This document shows positions 11,159 through 20,193 of a stretch of DNA of 64,000 bases, in pieces; the first letter of the stretch is position 1, and every line of letters begins with the position of its first letter. The position numbers and the translations under genes were made by a program. A model generated the notes under the pieces. It was not told where the DNA came from. It searched no databases and worked only from the letters and a program-made list of their open reading frames with translations. The DNA is from Pseudomonas fluorescens (lineage in GTDB: Bacteria > Pseudomonadota > Gammaproteobacteria > Pseudomonadales > Pseudomonadaceae). The stretch covers positions 456,432 to 520,431 of the forward strand of contig NZ_JAGGOG010000004.1 of assembly GCF_018614655.1 (NCBI RefSeq), in the 5' to 3' direction.

Positions 11159-12223
11159 ATGAACACAGCCCTGACCAACCCCGGCGCGCCAATGAAGGTG
11201 CGCGGTGTGCAGAAACGCTTCGGCGCGTTTACCGCCCTGGACAACGTATCCCTCGACGTCGCGGCCGGCGAGCTGGTGTGCCTGCTGGGCCCGTCCGGTT
11301 GCGGCAAGACCACCTTGCTGCGTTGCATCGCCGGCCTGGAGCGCCAGGACAGTGGCGAGTTGTACCTGGGTGATCGCGACGTTTCTCTGCTGGCACCTCA
11401 GGCACGGGACTACGGCATTTTGTTCCAGTCCTACGCCTTGTTTCCCAACCTCACGGTAGAAGCCAACATTGGCTACGGCCTGGCCGGCAGCGGCCGCGAT
11501 GAAGTGCGCAAGCGTGTCGGGCAGATGCTGGAGCTGGTAGGCCTGCTCGGCAGCGAAAAGAAATACCCCGGCCAACTGTCCGGCGGCCAACAACAACGGG
11601 TCGCCCTGGCCCGTGCCTTGGCGCCGGCGCCTTCGTTGTTGCTGCTGGACGAGCCCATGTCCGCCCTCGACGCCCGCGTCCGCGAGCACCTGTGCACCGA
11701 GCTGCGCCAATTGCAGCGACGTCTGGGCATCACCACCCTGATGGTCACCCACAATCAGGACGAGGCCATGCTGATGGCCGACCGTATTGCCGTGATGAAC
11801 AACGGCAAGGTCGAGCAGTACGCCACGCCCCAGGAAATCTACGACCGCCCGGCCACGCCGTTTGTGGCCGAGTTTGTCGGCCAGGGCAACTGGCTGCCGT
11901 TCAGCCGCAACAGTGACAGCCACGCTCAGGTTGGCGGGATGAACATGCGTCTGGCCGACAATGCCAACAAGGTCGCCTCGGGCCGGCTGTTCTGCCGCCC
12001 GGAGGCCATCAGCGTCAACCCGGTGGTGCATGAAGAAAACCTGTTCCCGGCCAAGGTCCGCGAGATCACCTTCCTCGGCAACCGCTGCCGCATGAGTTTT
12101 GAGCTGGACCAATTGCCCGGCCATCCACTGTTGGCGGAGCTGGCACCAGAAGCCATGCCGCGCCTGGGCGCCCAGGACATTTGGGTCGCGCTGCCACCCC
12201 GCAGCCTGCAGGTGTTTGCCTGA
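11159..12223 (+). CDS. ABC importer ATPase, 2-aminoethylphosphonate type
   Basis: This 354-residue ATP-binding subunit shows Walker A GPSGCGKTT (44-52), the ABC signature LSGGQ (140-144), Walker B LLLLDEP with Asp164-Glu165, a switch histidine in VTHNQDEA and a C-terminal TOBE-like region. It resembles spermidine/putrescine and Fe(III) importer ATPases. The neighbours (a two-domain permease, a periplasmic binding protein, an FAD oxidoreductase and a PhnZ-like enzyme) point to the PhnT2/AepV group for aminoethylphosphonate. The stop codon is one base from the next ATG, so translation is probably coupled. Assignment to phosphonate rests on context and family memory, not on a visible substrate site. 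Confidence 0.8.
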   Translation: MNTALTNPGAPMKVRGVQKRFGAFTALDNVSLDVAAGELVCLLGPSGCGKTTLLRCIAGLERQDSGELYLGDRDVSLLAPQARDYGILFQSYALFPNLTVEANIGYGLAGSGRDEVRKRVGQMLELVGLLGSEKKYPGQLSGGQQQRVALARALAPAPSLLLLDEPMSALDARVREHLCTELRQLQRRLGITTLMVTHNQDEAMLMADRIAVMNNGKVEQYATPQEIYDRPATPFVAEFVGQGNWLPFSRNSDSHAQVGGMNMRLADNANKVASGRLFCRPEAISVNPVVHEENLFPAKVREITFLGNRCRMSFELDQLPGHPLLAELAPEAMPRLGAQDIWVALPPRSLQVFA

Positions 12224-12224
12224 G

Positions 12225-13949
12225 ATGCCTGCCGATATGACTCTGCCGATACCCGATAACGTGGCTCGCCAGGTTTCCCGTGCCGAACTCGGCGACCGTA
12301 TTTTCGTGGTGGGCGGCAAGTTGATATGGCTGCTTCTGCTGGGCATCGCCGTATTGCTGCCGCTGCTGGCGATCTTCTGGCGCGGCTTCAGCAGCGAAGA
12401 CGGGCAGGGCGGTGGCTTGGTCGCTGCAAAAGAACTGGTGACCAGCGACAACTTCCACTGGTTGTTGGGCAATAGCCTGAAGGTTTCCCTCAGTGTTGCC
12501 GCCATCGTCGTACCGCTGGCCTACCTGTTTGCCTACGCCCTGCAACGCACGCTGATTCCCGGCAAGGCGATTTGGCGCGGCATGTCGTTGCTGCCGTTGA
12601 TGGCGCCTTCGATGCTGCCGGGGATCGCGCTGGTCTATCTGTTCGGCAACCAGGGCCTGCTGCGTGGCTTGCTGTCAGACAACATCTACGGCTTCTGGGG
12701 CATTGTCCTCGGTGAAGTGATCTACACCTTTCCCCATGCGCTGATGATCCTGCTGTCGGCGTTGTCCCTGGCGGATGCGCGGTTGTTCGATGCGGCGTCG
12801 AGCATGGGCGCAAGCCCCGCCCGGGCGTTTCGCAGCATCACCTGGCCGGCGACTCGCCAGGCAGTATTCGCCGCGTTTTGCCTGGTGTTCACCCTGACCA
12901 TCACCGACTTCGGCGTGCCCGTAGTGGTGGGTGGCGATTACCAGGTGCTGGCCCTGGAAGCCTACAAGGCGGTGGTCGGCCAACAACAATTCGGCCGAGG
13001 CGCCTTGATCGGCATGGTTCTGCTGTTGCCGGCGTTGTTCAGTTTCGGCGTGGATGCCTGGCTGCGCCGTCGTCACGGCGACTCCATGAGCGGCCGCGCC
13101 CAAGTCTTCCAACCCACGCCGTCGCGGCTGAGGGATGGTTGCTACCTGGCCATTGTCCTGCTGATCTGCGCAGTACTGTTGCTGGTGTTTGGCATGGCCG
13201 TGTACTCGTCGGTGGTGAAGTTCTGGCCTTACAACCTGTCGCTGTCGCTGAACCACTATCAGTTCAACGACACGGCGGGCGGCGGCTGGCTGGCCTACCG
13301 CAACAGCCTGACCATGGCGTTGTGCACGGCGTTGATCGGCAGCGTACTGATCTTCACCGGCGCCTACCTGATGGAAAAAACCAAAGGCCAGCGCGGCCTG
13401 AACCTGGCGCTGCGCATGCTCAGCTTCGTACCGATGGCTGTGCCGGGACTGGTGCTGGGCCTGGGCTACGTGTTCTTTTTCAACCTCAACGGCAACCCGC
13501 TGCATGTGTTGTACGGGACCATGACGCTGCTGGTGGTGTGCACCATTGCGCACTATTTGACCACCGCGCAGATGACCGCCACCACGGCTCTGCGCCAACT
13601 GGACGCTGAGTTCGAAGCTGCTGCGCTGTCTCTCAAGGCGCCGCTGTACCGCCACTACCTGCGGGTCACCGTGCCGATCTGCCTGCCGGCGTTGCTGGAC
13701 ATCGTGCGCTACCTGTTTGTCTCGGCGATGACCACCGTTTCGGCGGCGATCTTCCTCTACAGCCCCGACACCATCCTGGCTGCCGTTGCCGTGCTGAACA
13801 TGGACGATGCCGGCAATGTAGGCGGCGCGGCGGCCATGTCCACGCTCATTCTGTTCACCTCGGCGGGCGTTTCCTTGCTGCTGGCGTGGGCTTCACGCGG
13901 TTTATTGCGCCGCTCCCAGGCCTGGCGCCATACCGCGCCCGGTCAATAA
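12225..13949 (+). CDS. ABC importer permease, fused two-domain, 2-aminoethylphosphonate type
   Basis: This 574-residue inner-membrane permease has about twelve hydrophobic segments forming two tandem BPD_transp_1 domains (about 75-280 and 345-560). Each half contains an EAA-like loop that docks the ATPase (near DAASSMGASPARAFRSI and EAAALSLKAPLYRHYL). Fused permeases are typical of Fe(III) FbpB and AEP PhnU2/AepW transporters. I start at ATG 12225 right after the ATPase stop; ATG 12237 is an alternative. The frame is open back to 12099, but that part overlaps the ATPase. It is the second gene of a three-gene importer. Confidence 0.82.
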   Translation: MPADMTLPIPDNVARQVSRAELGDRIFVVGGKLIWLLLLGIAVLLPLLAIFWRGFSSEDGQGGGLVAAKELVTSDNFHWLLGNSLKVSLSVAAIVVPLAYLFAYALQRTLIPGKAIWRGMSLLPLMAPSMLPGIALVYLFGNQGLLRGLLSDNIYGFWGIVLGEVIYTFPHALMILLSALSLADARLFDAASSMGASPARAFRSITWPATRQAVFAAFCLVFTLTITDFGVPVVVGGDYQVLALEAYKAVVGQQQFGRGALIGMVLLLPALFSFGVDAWLRRRHGDSMSGRAQVFQPTPSRLRDGCYLAIVLLICAVLLLVFGMAVYSSVVKFWPYNLSLSLNHYQFNDTAGGGWLAYRNSLTMALCTALIGSVLIFTGAYLMEKTKGQRGLNLALRMLSFVPMAVPGLVLGLGYVFFFNLNGNPLHVLYGTMTLLVVCTIAHYLTTAQMTATTALRQLDAEFEAAALSLKAPLYRHYLRVTVPICLPALLDIVRYLFVSAMTTVSAAIFLYSPDTILAAVAVLNMDDAGNVGGAAAMSTLILFTSAGVSLLLAWASRGLLRRSQAWRHTAPGQ

Positions 13950-13972
13950 ATCACCCATAAAGGAACCGCACC

Positions 13973-14998
13973 ATGTTCAAGCCCCTGGCGTTAGCCGCTG
14001 CTGTGCTCACTGCGTTTAGCCTGAATGCCTATGCCGCGAAAACCGAGTTGACCGTGTACACGGCCCTCGAAGCCGAGCAGTTGAAGACTTACAAGCAAGC
14101 CTTCGAAAAGGCTAACCCGGACGTGGAAATCAAATGGGTGCGCGACTCCACCGGGATCATCACCGCCAAGCTGCTGGCCGAGAAAGCCCGCCCGCAAGCG
14201 GATGCTGTCTGGGGCCTGGCCGCTTCCAGCCTGGCGATCCTCGATCAGCAAGGCATGCTGCAAAGCTACGCGCCAAAAGACCTGGACAAGATCGGCGCGA
14301 ACTACCGTGACGTTGCCAATCCGCCAGCCTGGGTCGGCATGGACGTGTGGGCGGCGACCATCTGCTTCAACACCGTCGAGGCCGAAAAGCAGGGCCTGAG
14401 TAAACCGGGGAGCTGGCAAGACCTGACCAAACCCGAGTACAAGGGCAAGATCGTCATGCCGAACCCCGCGTCGTCCGGCACCGGCTTCCTCGACGTCAGC
14501 GCCTGGTTGCAGACCTTCGGCGAGAAGCAGGGCTGGCAGTACATGGACGAGCTGCACCAGAACATCGGCCAGTACGTTCACTCCGGTTCCAAGCCGTGCA
14601 AGCTGGCGGCGTCGGGTGAGTTCCCGATCGGTATTTCCTTTGAATACCCGGCGGTACAGCTCAAACGCCAGGGCGCGCCGCTGGACATTGTGTTGCCGAA
14701 AGAGGGCCTGGGCTGGGAAATCGAAGCCACCGCCGTCATCAAGGGCACCGCCCACGAAGAAGCGGCGAAGAAACTGGCTGACTTCTCCGCCAGTCCTGCC
14801 GCGATGGAACTCTACAAGGAAAACTTTGCGGTCCTGGCACAGCCGGGCATTGCCAAGCCGCAGACCGAGTTGCCGGCTGACTATGAGCAACGGCTGATCA
14901 AGAACGACTTCGCCTGGGCCTCGAAAAACCGCGACAGCATCCTGACGGAATGGCGCAAGCGCTATGACGGCAAGTCGGAGAAGGTAGCCGGCCAGTAA
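13973..14998 (+). CDS. Periplasmic substrate-binding protein, 2-aminoethylphosphonate type
   Basis: This 341-residue class II periplasmic binding protein has a clear Sec signal peptide (residues 1 to about 22, cleavage after AYA). The mature part begins KTELTVYTALEAEQLKTYKQAF, like the Fe(III)/AEP-binding families. It follows the permease by 23 bases with a GGAACC ribosome-binding region. Together with the ATPase and permease it matches the PhnS2/AepX grouping recalled for AEP import. No iron-binding double tyrosine could be confirmed by eye, so an iron or other organophosphonate ligand remains possible. Confidence 0.8.
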   Translation: MFKPLALAAAVLTAFSLNAYAAKTELTVYTALEAEQLKTYKQAFEKANPDVEIKWVRDSTGIITAKLLAEKARPQADAVWGLAASSLAILDQQGMLQSYAPKDLDKIGANYRDVANPPAWVGMDVWAATICFNTVEAEKQGLSKPGSWQDLTKPEYKGKIVMPNPASSGTGFLDVSAWLQTFGEKQGWQYMDELHQNIGQYVHSGSKPCKLAASGEFPIGISFEYPAVQLKRQGAPLDIVLPKEGLGWEIEATAVIKGTAHEEAAKKLADFSASPAAMELYKENFAVLAQPGIAKPQTELPADYEQRLIKNDFAWASKNRDSILTEWRKRYDGKSEKVAGQ

Positions 14999-15023
14999 TA
15001 TTTTCGTTTGGGCTGATGGCCTC

Positions 15024-15097
15024 ATCGCGAGCAAGCCCACACATTCGACCGAGTTCTACCTTTGAAATGAGGTCAAGTGTGTGGGCTTGCTCGCGAT
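15024..15097. repeat. Short REP inverted pair inside the phosphonate cluster
   Basis: Perfect 20-base arms at 15024-15043 (starting ATCGCGAGCAAGCCCACACA) and 15078-15097 flank a 34-base loop. It lies between the binding-protein gene and the FAD oxidoreductase gene and may separate expression of import and catabolic genes. Confidence 0.9.
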
Positions 15098-15125
15098 AGC
15101 GGTCTCGAATTCAGGACATCACTTC

Positions 15126-16250
15126 ATGACACAACTGCTGATCATCGGCGCCGGCATCCTCGGCCTGTCACATGCCTACGCCGCCGCCAAGCGTGGCCTC
15201 AAGGTCAAGGTGTTCGAACGCAGCGCCACACCGTTGGGTGCCTCGGTGCGTAACTTCGGCCAGGCGCTGGTCACTGGCCAGCCGCCCGGAACCATGCTCG
15301 ATTTGGCCCGTGAAAGCCGAGATATCTGGGGCCAATGGGCACAGCGTGCGGGGTTGCAGCTCAAGCGCAATGGCTCTTATCTGTTCGCCCGCAACGAAGC
15401 GGAAGAGCACCTGCTGGAAGCCTTTTGTGCGGGACGTGCGCAGGAGCACGACTATCGCGTCGAGCTGCTCCAGGGCACGGCAATGAACGACCTGTACGGC
15501 GGCCAATTCCGCCATCACCGTGCTGCGCTCCACGGCCTGGACGATCAACAAGTGTATTCCCGCGAGGCCATCCCCGCGCTGATCAACTACCTGTGTCGCG
15601 AACTCAAGGTGGAGTTTCACTTCTCCACGCTGGTACGTGACATCGAACCCGGTCAGTTGTACAGCACCGCCGGGACCTTTCGCGGCGAGCAGATCATTGT
15701 CTGCTCCGGCCACGACTACCAGACGCTGCTGGCCGAGCAGATCGCCGAGCTCAATCCGCAGATCTGCCGGCTGCAAATGCTGCGCGCCAGGCCGCAGGTG
15801 GACTTGAACCTGCAACACGCGCTGCTGACCGGCCTCAGTTGTGTGCATTACGGCGCCTTTGCCGACTTGCCGGAAGCGGCGCCGGTACAGGCGCAAATCC
15901 TGCGGGACGCCCCGCACCTGCATGAAAATGGCATCCACCTGCTGATCAGCCCCACACCTTATGGCGAGTTGATCATTGGCGATTCCCACCATTACGGCAG
16001 CGATCCCTCACCGTTCAACGCAGAGCAAGTGGACGACTGGATGATTGAGTTGGCCGAGCAGACGTTGGGTTGCAAGATACACGTCACGGAGCGTTGGCAG
16101 GGCGTCTACGGTTCCCGTGGGCCGGGGCCGTTTTCCTTCCTGCGGGCAGCGCCGGGGGTGAGTGTCGCGTTGATGCACACTGGCGTGGGCATGAGCGTCG
16201 GGCCGGCGATGGCCGAGAGCAATATCGCGCAACTGCTGGGGGAGAAGTGA
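15126..16250 (+). CDS. FAD-dependent oxidoreductase of phosphonate clusters (TIGR03364-type)
   Basis: This 374-residue DAO/glycine-oxidase-like flavoenzyme begins with the dinucleotide-binding motif LLIIGAGILGLSHAYAAAKRG (residues 4-24), followed by the acidic end of the second strand and a conserved C-terminal GPGPFSFLRAAPGVSVALMHTG region. Proteins of this type recur next to phosphonate genes. Members have been reported to oxidise aminoethylphosphonate or N-alkyl derivatives to phosphonoacetaldehyde, as I recall. The start is ATG 15126; the frame is open to 15081 but that part is the REP element. Its last base overlaps the ATG of the HD-domain gene (ATGA), implying coupled translation. The precise substrate is open. 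Confidence 0.8.
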   Translation: MTQLLIIGAGILGLSHAYAAAKRGLKVKVFERSATPLGASVRNFGQALVTGQPPGTMLDLARESRDIWGQWAQRAGLQLKRNGSYLFARNEAEEHLLEAFCAGRAQEHDYRVELLQGTAMNDLYGGQFRHHRAALHGLDDQQVYSREAIPALINYLCRELKVEFHFSTLVRDIEPGQLYSTAGTFRGEQIIVCSGHDYQTLLAEQIAELNPQICRLQMLRARPQVDLNLQHALLTGLSCVHYGAFADLPEAAPVQAQILRDAPHLHENGIHLLISPTPYGELIIGDSHHYGSDPSPFNAEQVDDWMIELAEQTLGCKIHVTERWQGVYGSRGPGPFSFLRAAPGVSVALMHTGVGMSVGPAMAESNIAQLLGEK

Positions 16251-16804
16251 TGAGCACCGAACAGGTGATCGCCGAGGTGTTCGGCCTGTACGAGCAACAT
16301 GGCGCCGCCGATTACATCGGCGAACCGGTGTCGCAGATCGAGCACATGTCCCAGGCCGCACAGTTGGCCATGGCTGAAGGTTTCGATGATGAAGTGGTGT
16401 TGGCGGCGTTCTTCCACGACATCGGGCATATCTGCAGCCAGGGCGGCGAGAACATGGGTGGCTACGGTGTGATCAGCCATGAGCGGCTAGGGGCTGACTA
16501 TCTACGTCGGGCCGGTTTCAGCGAGCGGATGGCAAAGCTGGTGGAATACCACGTCCAGGCCAAGCGCTACCTAACTTTCAGCCAGCCGGATTACTACGCT
16601 CGATTGAGTGAGGCCAGTCGTCGCACTCTGGGTTATCAGGGCGGGGTGATGAGCGCAGAAGAGGCGCGGGCATTCGAGCAGGATCCGCTGTGTGCCGTCA
16701 GTTTGCGCATGCGTCATTGGGATGAGCAGGCCAAGGAAATGCATGTGCCGGTGCTCGACCTTGATGTCTTGAAGGCCAAGGCCCGGCAGTTATTGGCGGC
16801 TTAG
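16250..16804 (+). CDS. PhnZ-like HD-domain mixed-valent di-iron oxygenase
   Basis: This 184-residue protein keeps the pattern of PhnZ, which oxidatively cleaves the C-P bond of 2-amino-1-hydroxyethylphosphonate to glycine and phosphate. Metal-ligand candidates are His32, His56-Asp57 (FHDIGH), His77, His101 and Asp158. Tyr22 and Glu25 match the substrate-gating pair of PhnZ, and Lys105 the phosphonate-binding lysine, each 2-3 residues below the PhnZ numbering I remember. The gene overlaps the FAD oxidoreductase by one base, so the two act together or in sequence. No PhnY-like 2-oxoglutarate hydroxylase is in the window. It is convergent with the DUF3482 gene and overlaps its end by 4 bases. 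Confidence 0.85.
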   Translation: MSTEQVIAEVFGLYEQHGAADYIGEPVSQIEHMSQAAQLAMAEGFDDEVVLAAFFHDIGHICSQGGENMGGYGVISHERLGADYLRRAGFSERMAKLVEYHVQAKRYLTFSQPDYYARLSEASRRTLGYQGGVMSAEEARAFEQDPLCAVSLRMRHWDEQAKEMHVPVLDLDVLKAKARQLLAA

Positions 16805-18174
16805 GTTTCGTCCAGGCGTTGGGCCAGGGCTTCGATCTGTTCCTGGCGTTCGGCCTGGCTCAGTTTCGGGTGCGGATTAAGGGACGACCATTGCGGATGG
16901 GCGCGGGCCTTGTTCAGCGCTTCCGGCAACTTGCCTTCGCGCCAGGTCTTGTCCTGAGGTGTGTCGACCTTGATGCTGTGCATGGCCGCGTGGCCGCGCA
17001 GGTTCAGGGCCTTGAGCAATTGCCGTTGGCGCAAGGCCAGCAGGCGTAACACGCTGTCGTCGACGGTCAGCTCGCGCTGGCCTTTGATCTTGCCCAACAA
17101 ACGGCTGCCGTAGCTACGGGCGGTTTGCAGGGCACCACCGGCGATGGCGCCGGCCAGGGCCGCGGCGCCTAAGGTCAGGCCGCCCACCAATAAATCGACA
17201 CCGGCACCTGCCGCCGCGCCCGCCGCGATCCCGCTACCCACCCGCACGCCCAATTGCTTGAGGGTTTCCGGGTTGAACAAGTCATCGCCCCAGCGGCCGT
17301 CCAGCAGTGGCAAATCGCTGGCGGCAGCGTCTTGCGGGCGAAAGCCGAATAGCTTGAGCAAGGCTTCGACACAGCGTTGTTCACGCTGGCGCACGGCTTT
17401 GCGCAGTTCGCTGATGGCTTGTTGTTCGATCTCAGCCTCGCTGACCACACTGCGTCGGCAAGCGGCGCAATCCACCAGCAGCTCAGCGATCAGGCGCGCG
17501 GCGCTTTGCTGGCGGGCCTGGCGCTGGGCTTCCTGGTCGAGGATCAACCGTTCCAGTTGCCCACGGGAGTTTTCCAGCAGCAGCGCGAGGCTTTCATAGA
17601 GCCGACGCTCGCCATCTTCCGGTGGCGCCACGCTGTCGAAACGCACCAGGGCATGCAGGCCGAGGCGGGCCAGGGCTTCGCGCCAGTCCGGCTCGCGGTG
17701 GTCGCTGCTGCTGACAAAGTTGAGCACCGGCAGCAGCGGTTTCCCGCAACTGGCCAGCACTTGTAACTCGTCGCGGTACTTGGCCAGCACCGGTTCACGG
17801 GCATCGATGACATAGAGGCCAGCGTCGCAGGCCAGCAGTTGGCGCAGGACTTTGGCTTCCTGCTCGAAACGCTGCCGGGCTTCGCTGCCTTCCAGAAACC
17901 GCGCCAGCCGTGCCGGACCGTCGAGGCGCTCGCCGGGGCGATCCAGGCGTTCGAGGTAGTCGAGCAGGGCGATGGCGTCTTCCAGGCCGGGCGTGTCGTA
18001 TAGCTCCAGCAGTGCTTCGCCGTCCACCGACAGGCGCGCGCCTTCGACATGCCGTGTGGTGCTGGGACGATGGGAGACTTCGCCAAAGCCCACGTCCCGG
18101 GTCAGGGTGCGTAGCAGCGAGGTCTTGCCGACGTTGGTGTGGCCGACTACGGCGAGTTTCAGCGGTTTAGTCAT
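16801..18174 (-). CDS. GTPase with DUF3482 domain
   Basis: This 457-residue protein has an N-terminal small-GTPase fold with G1 G11-HTNVGKTS, a G3 motif D60-T-P-G63 and a degenerate G4 (VLNFVSSSD instead of NKxD). A helical, charged middle part follows (about 200-290), then a glycine/alanine-rich segment (about 308-345, GSGIAAGAAAGAGVDLLVGG) that looks like a glycine-zipper membrane region, and a soluble C-terminus. It starts within the last codons of the DUF2868 gene (8-base overlap), so the two are made together and probably interact. The biological role is not established. Loss of NKxD may alter nucleotide specificity. Confidence 0.88.
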   Translation of the reverse strand: MTKPLKLAVVGHTNVGKTSLLRTLTRDVGFGEVSHRPSTTRHVEGARLSVDGEALLELYDTPGLEDAIALLDYLERLDRPGERLDGPARLARFLEGSEARQRFEQEAKVLRQLLACDAGLYVIDAREPVLAKYRDELQVLASCGKPLLPVLNFVSSSDHREPDWREALARLGLHALVRFDSVAPPEDGERRLYESLALLLENSRGQLERLILDQEAQRQARQQSAARLIAELLVDCAACRRSVVSEAEIEQQAISELRKAVRQREQRCVEALLKLFGFRPQDAAASDLPLLDGRWGDDLFNPETLKQLGVRVGSGIAAGAAAGAGVDLLVGGLTLGAAALAGAIAGGALQTARSYGSRLLGKIKGQRELTVDDSVLRLLALRQRQLLKALNLRGHAAMHSIKVDTPQDKTWREGKLPEALNKARAHPQWSSLNPHPKLSQAERQEQIEALAQRLDET

Positions 18175-19546
18175 GGCCCGTCTCCAACCAGTTCAGCGGC
18201 GCGCAATCGGCGAACGGCAGTTCAAGCTGTTGCAGCGCGGTGTGCCAGTCGCCCAGGCGTTCAGCGTCGAGGGCCTGGCCAGTGGGCGCTTGCAGCAGCC
18301 AGACGCGCGTGGCCGTAGCGCCGCGGGCCAGTTCGGCAATCAGCGCCAGGCTGCCGCGATCCGGCGAGCGGCGCGGGTCGCAGGCGATGGCCAGGCGTGC
18401 GGGTGGAAAGCGGGTCAGTTGTTCCAGCAGCTTGTTGCGTGATTCGCGGCTGTCGAGGATGCCGGCGTCTTTGATGGAAGCCGGTAGCTGCGGTGGCCAG
18501 GGACGTTGGTCGTCCAGTTCGATGGCTACCAGCAAGGCCCCTTTGCTTTCCAGTTCGCTGGCGCCGCCTTCGACGTGATGCAGTTGCTCAGGTGCAGCGT
18601 CGTTGACCCCAAGCCGTTCACTGCTGGGCATCAACCGTTCACGCAGTGCGCTGTAGCCGGGCAAGTTAAGGTCCAGCTGCAAGCCGGCGCGCCCGCGTTT
18701 CCAGCGCCACAGGCACAGCAGGGCGAGGATCAGCCGAGGCAGGATGCCGTAGACCAGCAGCACGCCGGCGAGCCAGGCAGCCCAGGCCTGGCGAGCGCTT
18801 TCGATATTCAGGGCCGAGTCGCCGCTGGCGCGGATCATCTCGACGGTGGGCACGTTAAAGCCCAACAGCGCGGGCAGGGTGCCAAGGGTTTGGGTCACGC
18901 TGACAAAGGTGTCGGCTCCCAGGATGGTGGTTTCCCAGACAAAACCGTAGCGCCGGGTGGCCAGCAGCGTCAGCAGGATCACCATCGCGCTGAGCAGGGC
19001 CAGCAGCCATAGGCTGTTGACCAGCACACCGACGGCCCAGCGATTGAGTTTCTGGCGTTGCAGCAATAACAGCAGCGCCGGCGCCAGTTGTGCGGCCTTG
19101 GCGTCGCGGGCGAGTTTTTCACTGAGCCACAACCACAGGCGACCAAGGCTGGCGCTGTGTTCGCCGGCAAACACCAGGCCCAAGGCCCAGCTCAACAACA
19201 GGATCAGGTTCAAGCCCAGCAGACTGCCCAGGGCCCAGAACACATTCACTGGCGTCAGCCCGTTGCCCAGCGCCGCAAAGGCCAGGCCGGCACCACTGAC
19301 GATGGCGACCACCGCCAGCAGGATCAACGCCAGCCGCGCGCCTTGCAGCCAACGGCCGAGGGCGGCGCTCAGGCCATCGCGCTCGGCCAGCCACAGGGCG
19401 CGGTTTTGAATACGCGTTGGCAGGTCGCCGCCAGTGCTGCGGGCCTGGCGATTGGCTTCCTGATCTTCGAGCGGGCCTGCGTGTTCTTCGCGCAGGCGCA
19501 CGGTTTCTGTCAGCCAGAGTTTTTGCAGGGGGTTCAGTGCAGTCAC
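18167..19546 (-). CDS. DUF2868 membrane protein, partner of the DUF3482 GTPase
   Basis: This 459-residue protein has a cytosolic N-terminus (1-65), hydrophobic segments at about 68-95, 100-125, 175-197 and 260-283, a long non-membrane stretch between 197 and 260 that could face the periplasm, and a soluble C-terminal domain (about 320-459). The family has no known function and is found beside DUF3482 GTPases. The gene order (DUF2868 first, 8-base overlap) suggests that the membrane protein recruits or is regulated by the GTPase. It is divergent from folA across 90 bases. Confidence 0.88.
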   Translation of the reverse strand: MTALNPLQKLWLTETVRLREEHAGPLEDQEANRQARSTGGDLPTRIQNRALWLAERDGLSAALGRWLQGARLALILLAVVAIVSGAGLAFAALGNGLTPVNVFWALGSLLGLNLILLLSWALGLVFAGEHSASLGRLWLWLSEKLARDAKAAQLAPALLLLLQRQKLNRWAVGVLVNSLWLLALLSAMVILLTLLATRRYGFVWETTILGADTFVSVTQTLGTLPALLGFNVPTVEMIRASGDSALNIESARQAWAAWLAGVLLVYGILPRLILALLCLWRWKRGRAGLQLDLNLPGYSALRERLMPSSERLGVNDAAPEQLHHVEGGASELESKGALLVAIELDDQRPWPPQLPASIKDAGILDSRESRNKLLEQLTRFPPARLAIACDPRRSPDRGSLALIAELARGATATRVWLLQAPTGQALDAERLGDWHTALQQLELPFADCAPLNWLETGHD

Positions 19547-19636
19547 GCGCCGTCCTGTTGAGCAAGTGAGGTTGGAGCATAACCGCTGGAGCGCCGGTTG
19601 GGGTATGCCGCCCGCGCCTCTGGTATTCTCGTCGCC

Positions 19637-20149
19637 ATGAAAAAAACTCTCCCTTTAAGCCTGATCGCAGCCCTCGGTGAAAACCGCGTGATCGGCGTCG
19701 ACAACAGCATGCCCTGGCACTTGCCGGGGGATTTCAAGTATTTCAAGGCCACCACACTGGGCAAGCCGATCATCATGGGGCGCAAGACCTGGGATTCTCT
19801 CGGTCGACCGTTGCCGGGTCGCTTGAATATTGTGGTCAGCCGTCAGACCGATCTGACGCTCGAAGGTGCGGAAGTTTTTCCGTCCCTTGATGCGGCGGTG
19901 GAGCGTGCGGAGGAATGGGCAAAGGCCCAGGGCGCTGATGAGCTGATGCTGATCGGCGGCGCGCAGTTGTATGCGCAAGGCTTGGCGCAGGCTGATCGCC
20001 TGTATTTGACGCGGGTGACGTTAAGCCCGGAGGGGGATGCGTGGTTTCCCGAATTTGATTTGAACCAGTGGAAACTGGTGTCGAATGTGGCGAATCCGGC
20101 GGAGGGAGAAAAGCCTGCGTACAGCTTTGAGGTTTGGGAAAAAGCCTGA
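19637..20149 (+). CDS. folA: Dihydrofolate reductase FolA
   Basis: This enzyme reduces dihydrofolate to tetrahydrofolate with NADPH, regenerating the cofactor consumed by thymidylate synthase. The 170-residue protein shows LIAALGENRVIGVDNSMPWHLPGD, including the PWHLPxD active-site motif, then F-K-x-T-T and the NADPH motif GRKTWDS. The start ATG 19637 gives MKKTLPLSLIAAL; 13 further upstream codons in frame lack a convincing ribosome-binding site. No resistance-type changes can be judged by eye. Confidence 0.95.
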   Translation: MKKTLPLSLIAALGENRVIGVDNSMPWHLPGDFKYFKATTLGKPIIMGRKTWDSLGRPLPGRLNIVVSRQTDLTLEGAEVFPSLDAAVERAEEWAKAQGADELMLIGGAQLYAQGLAQADRLYLTRVTLSPEGDAWFPEFDLNQWKLVSNVANPAEGEKPAYSFEVWEKA

Positions 20150-20193
20150 AGCATCGTCGACAAATCCGGCTTGCAAAAGAGGGCCTCCTGCGC

